From an uncultured Eubacterium sp. (GTDB lineage: Bacteria > Bacillota > Clostridia > Lachnospirales > Lachnospiraceae), in assembly GCA_910579075.1 (NCBI GenBank), contig CAJTSV010000030.1, forward strand, positions 2,863-35,139: 32,277 bases of DNA, in the 5' to 3' direction. The notes beneath the pieces are model-generated. The model searched no databases and was not told where the DNA came from. It saw nothing but the letters and a program-made list of their open reading frames with translations. Made by a program: the position numbers and the translations under genes. Position 1 is the first letter of the stretch; the number at the start of each line of letters is the position of its first letter. Positions 31,052 to 32,277 of the stretch are shown one piece after another.

Positions 31052-32269
31052 ATGGCTGCAATTATTGGTGAAGGAATTACATTTGACGACGTGCTCTTAG
31101 TCCCGTCCTACTCAGAAGTAACCCCAAACATGATTGACCTGTCAACGAAGCTGACCCAGAAAATCTCACTGAATATCCCCATGATGAGTGCAAGCATGGA
31201 CACTGTTACCGAACACCGCATGGCAATTGCAATGGCCCGCCAGGGCGGCATCGGCATTATTCATAAAAACATGTCTGTAGAAAAACAGGCCGAGGAAGTG
31301 GACAAGGTAAAACGCTCTGAGAACGGCGTTATCACAGACCCGTTTTCCCTTTCCGAAGACAACACGCTTGCAGACGCAGACGACCTGATGGCAAAATTCC
31401 GCATATCCGGTGTCCCGATTACCAAAAACGGCAAGCTGGTCGGCATTATCACAAACCGCGACCTGAAATTTGAAACCGATTACCGTAAAAAAATCAAAGA
31501 CTGCATGACTTTTGAAGGCCTGATTACTGCCCCGGAAGGAATCACGCTCGAAGAAGCAAAGCAGATTCTTGCAAAAGCAAGGAAAGAAAAACTCCCGATT
31601 GTAGATAAAAACAACAATTTAAAAGGCCTGATTACGATAAAGGATATCGAAAAGCAGATTAAATACCCGCAGTCTGCCAAGGACGAACAGGGCCGCCTGC
31701 TCTGCGGAGCCGGTGTCGGCATTACAGCCGATATGATGGAGCGCGTGGACGCCCTGGTCAATGCGCATGTCGATGTCATTGTCGTAGACTCTGCCCATGG
31801 CCATTCCAAAAACATTCTGGAAGCAGTGCGCCGCATCAAGCTGGCATACCCGGATTTACAGGTAATTGCCGGAAACATTGCCACCCGGGAAGCAGCCGAA
31901 GCGCTGATTGAAGCAGGGGCAGACTGTGTCAAGGTCGGCATCGGGCCTGGCTCTATCTGTACGACAAGGGTCGTTTCCGGTATCGGCGTCCCGCAGATTA
32001 CTGCAATCATGGACTGCTACCAGGCTGCAAAAGAACATAACATTCCGGTTATTGCAGACGGCGGCATCAAATATTCCGGCGACATGACAAAAGCGCTCGC
32101 TGCCGGAGCAAATGTCTGCATGATGGGCTCTATATTTGCCGGCTGTGACGAAGCCCCTGGCACCTTCGAGCTGTTCCAGGGCCGCAAATACAAAGTTTAC
32201 CGCGGCATGGGTTCGCTCGCTGCCATGGAAAACGGCAGCAAAGACCGCTATTTCCAGGAAATGTCCTAA
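31052..32269 (+). CDS. guaB: IMP dehydrogenase, C-terminally truncated at the window edge
   Basis: NAD-dependent oxidation of IMP to XMP, the committed step to GMP. The TIM barrel opens with GITFDDVLLVPSYSEVTP. Two CBS (Bateman) domains occupy about residues 93-205. The barrel resumes with VDSAHGHSKN, and the catalytic loop GPGSICTTR contains C303. YRGMGSLAAMENGSKDRYFQ is intact, but the frame then reads EMS and a TAA at 32267-32269, only 8 bases before the window ends. Normal proteins are about 485 residues and continue with the mobile flap (KLVPEGVEGRV) that is needed for hydrolysis. The roughly 80 missing residues suggest an assembly or sequencing error at a contig end, or a real disruption. 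GAGAGG precedes the ATG. Confidence 0.92.
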   Translation: MAAIIGEGITFDDVLLVPSYSEVTPNMIDLSTKLTQKISLNIPMMSASMDTVTEHRMAIAMARQGGIGIIHKNMSVEKQAEEVDKVKRSENGVITDPFSLSEDNTLADADDLMAKFRISGVPITKNGKLVGIITNRDLKFETDYRKKIKDCMTFEGLITAPEGITLEEAKQILAKARKEKLPIVDKNNNLKGLITIKDIEKQIKYPQSAKDEQGRLLCGAGVGITADMMERVDALVNAHVDVIVVDSAHGHSKNILEAVRRIKLAYPDLQVIAGNIATREAAEALIEAGADCVKVGIGPGSICTTRVVSGIGVPQITAIMDCYQAAKEHNIPVIADGGIKYSGDMTKALAAGANVCMMGSIFAGCDEAPGTFELFQGRKYKVYRGMGSLAAMENGSKDRYFQEMS

Positions 32270-32277
32270 TGGCCGCC

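Noticed and set aside
1..32277. CRISPR array, tRNA or rRNA genes, prophage or integrase
   Set aside because: No regularly spaced repeats, no tRNA or rRNA sequence and no integrase or phage structural genes were recognised.

Overview
The window looks like a chromosomal segment, possibly a whole contig, from an anaerobic low-to-mid GC Firmicute. A Lachnospiraceae-type gut Clostridium fits best. The grounds are a Gram-positive PolC-type replicase, the MEP isoprenoid genes packed with cdsA and rseP just ahead of polC, strong AGGAGG-type ribosome binding sites, and small exported proteins and ABC cassettes typical of that family. This is inference from gene content; no rRNA or other phylogenetic marker is present. 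The first gene (cdsA) is cut by the left edge, and guaB stops abnormally within the last 10 bases of the right edge.

Layout. (1) 2-10367, plus strand: cdsA-dxr-rseP-ispG, then an AAA-like ATPase/PD-(D/E)XK protein lodged between ispG and polC, then polC. (2) 10399-16975, plus strand: a strong promoter and a structured 5' leader precede pheA. Then come a Ppx/GppA-HD phosphatase and polyphosphate kinase (polyphosphate turnover), a Cof-type HAD phosphatase and a Uma2-type protein, closed by a probably bidirectional terminator. (3) 17060-21934: a minus-strand AraC regulator diverges from a MATE transporter. A TetR regulator with its own promoter and candidate operator follows, ending in a terminator, and then an acetolactate synthase large subunit. 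(4) 21950-22570: a genomic scar. It holds a decayed copy of an internal ilvB segment, a long imperfect inverted repeat resembling a MITE or IS end pair, and a RelB/DinJ-type antitoxin without a toxin. (5) 22617-27044, minus strand: a tightly coupled ABC cassette with one ATPase, three membrane proteins and an exported protein, preceded by a lipoprotein. (6) 27302-30795, minus strand: an ECF-type sigma factor, a small exported protein with a compact Rhs-core domain and a SleB-like C-terminus, another small exported protein, and a DUF4367-like membrane protein that resembles an anti-sigma factor. (7) 30951-32269, plus strand: guaB with its own promoter.

The most unusual part is region 6. Two matching 52-base blocks, each with two conserved halves 10 nt apart, lie upstream of two of its genes and look like shared promoters, possibly read by the sigma factor encoded there. 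A short chimeric gene remnant downstream of the sigma gene repeats the junction between the Rhs core and the C-terminal domain, then diverges exactly at that boundary. This is the pattern expected of polymorphic-toxin C-terminal exchange. I infer an envelope-associated, sigma-controlled, Rhs-like secreted module that has undergone duplication and decay.
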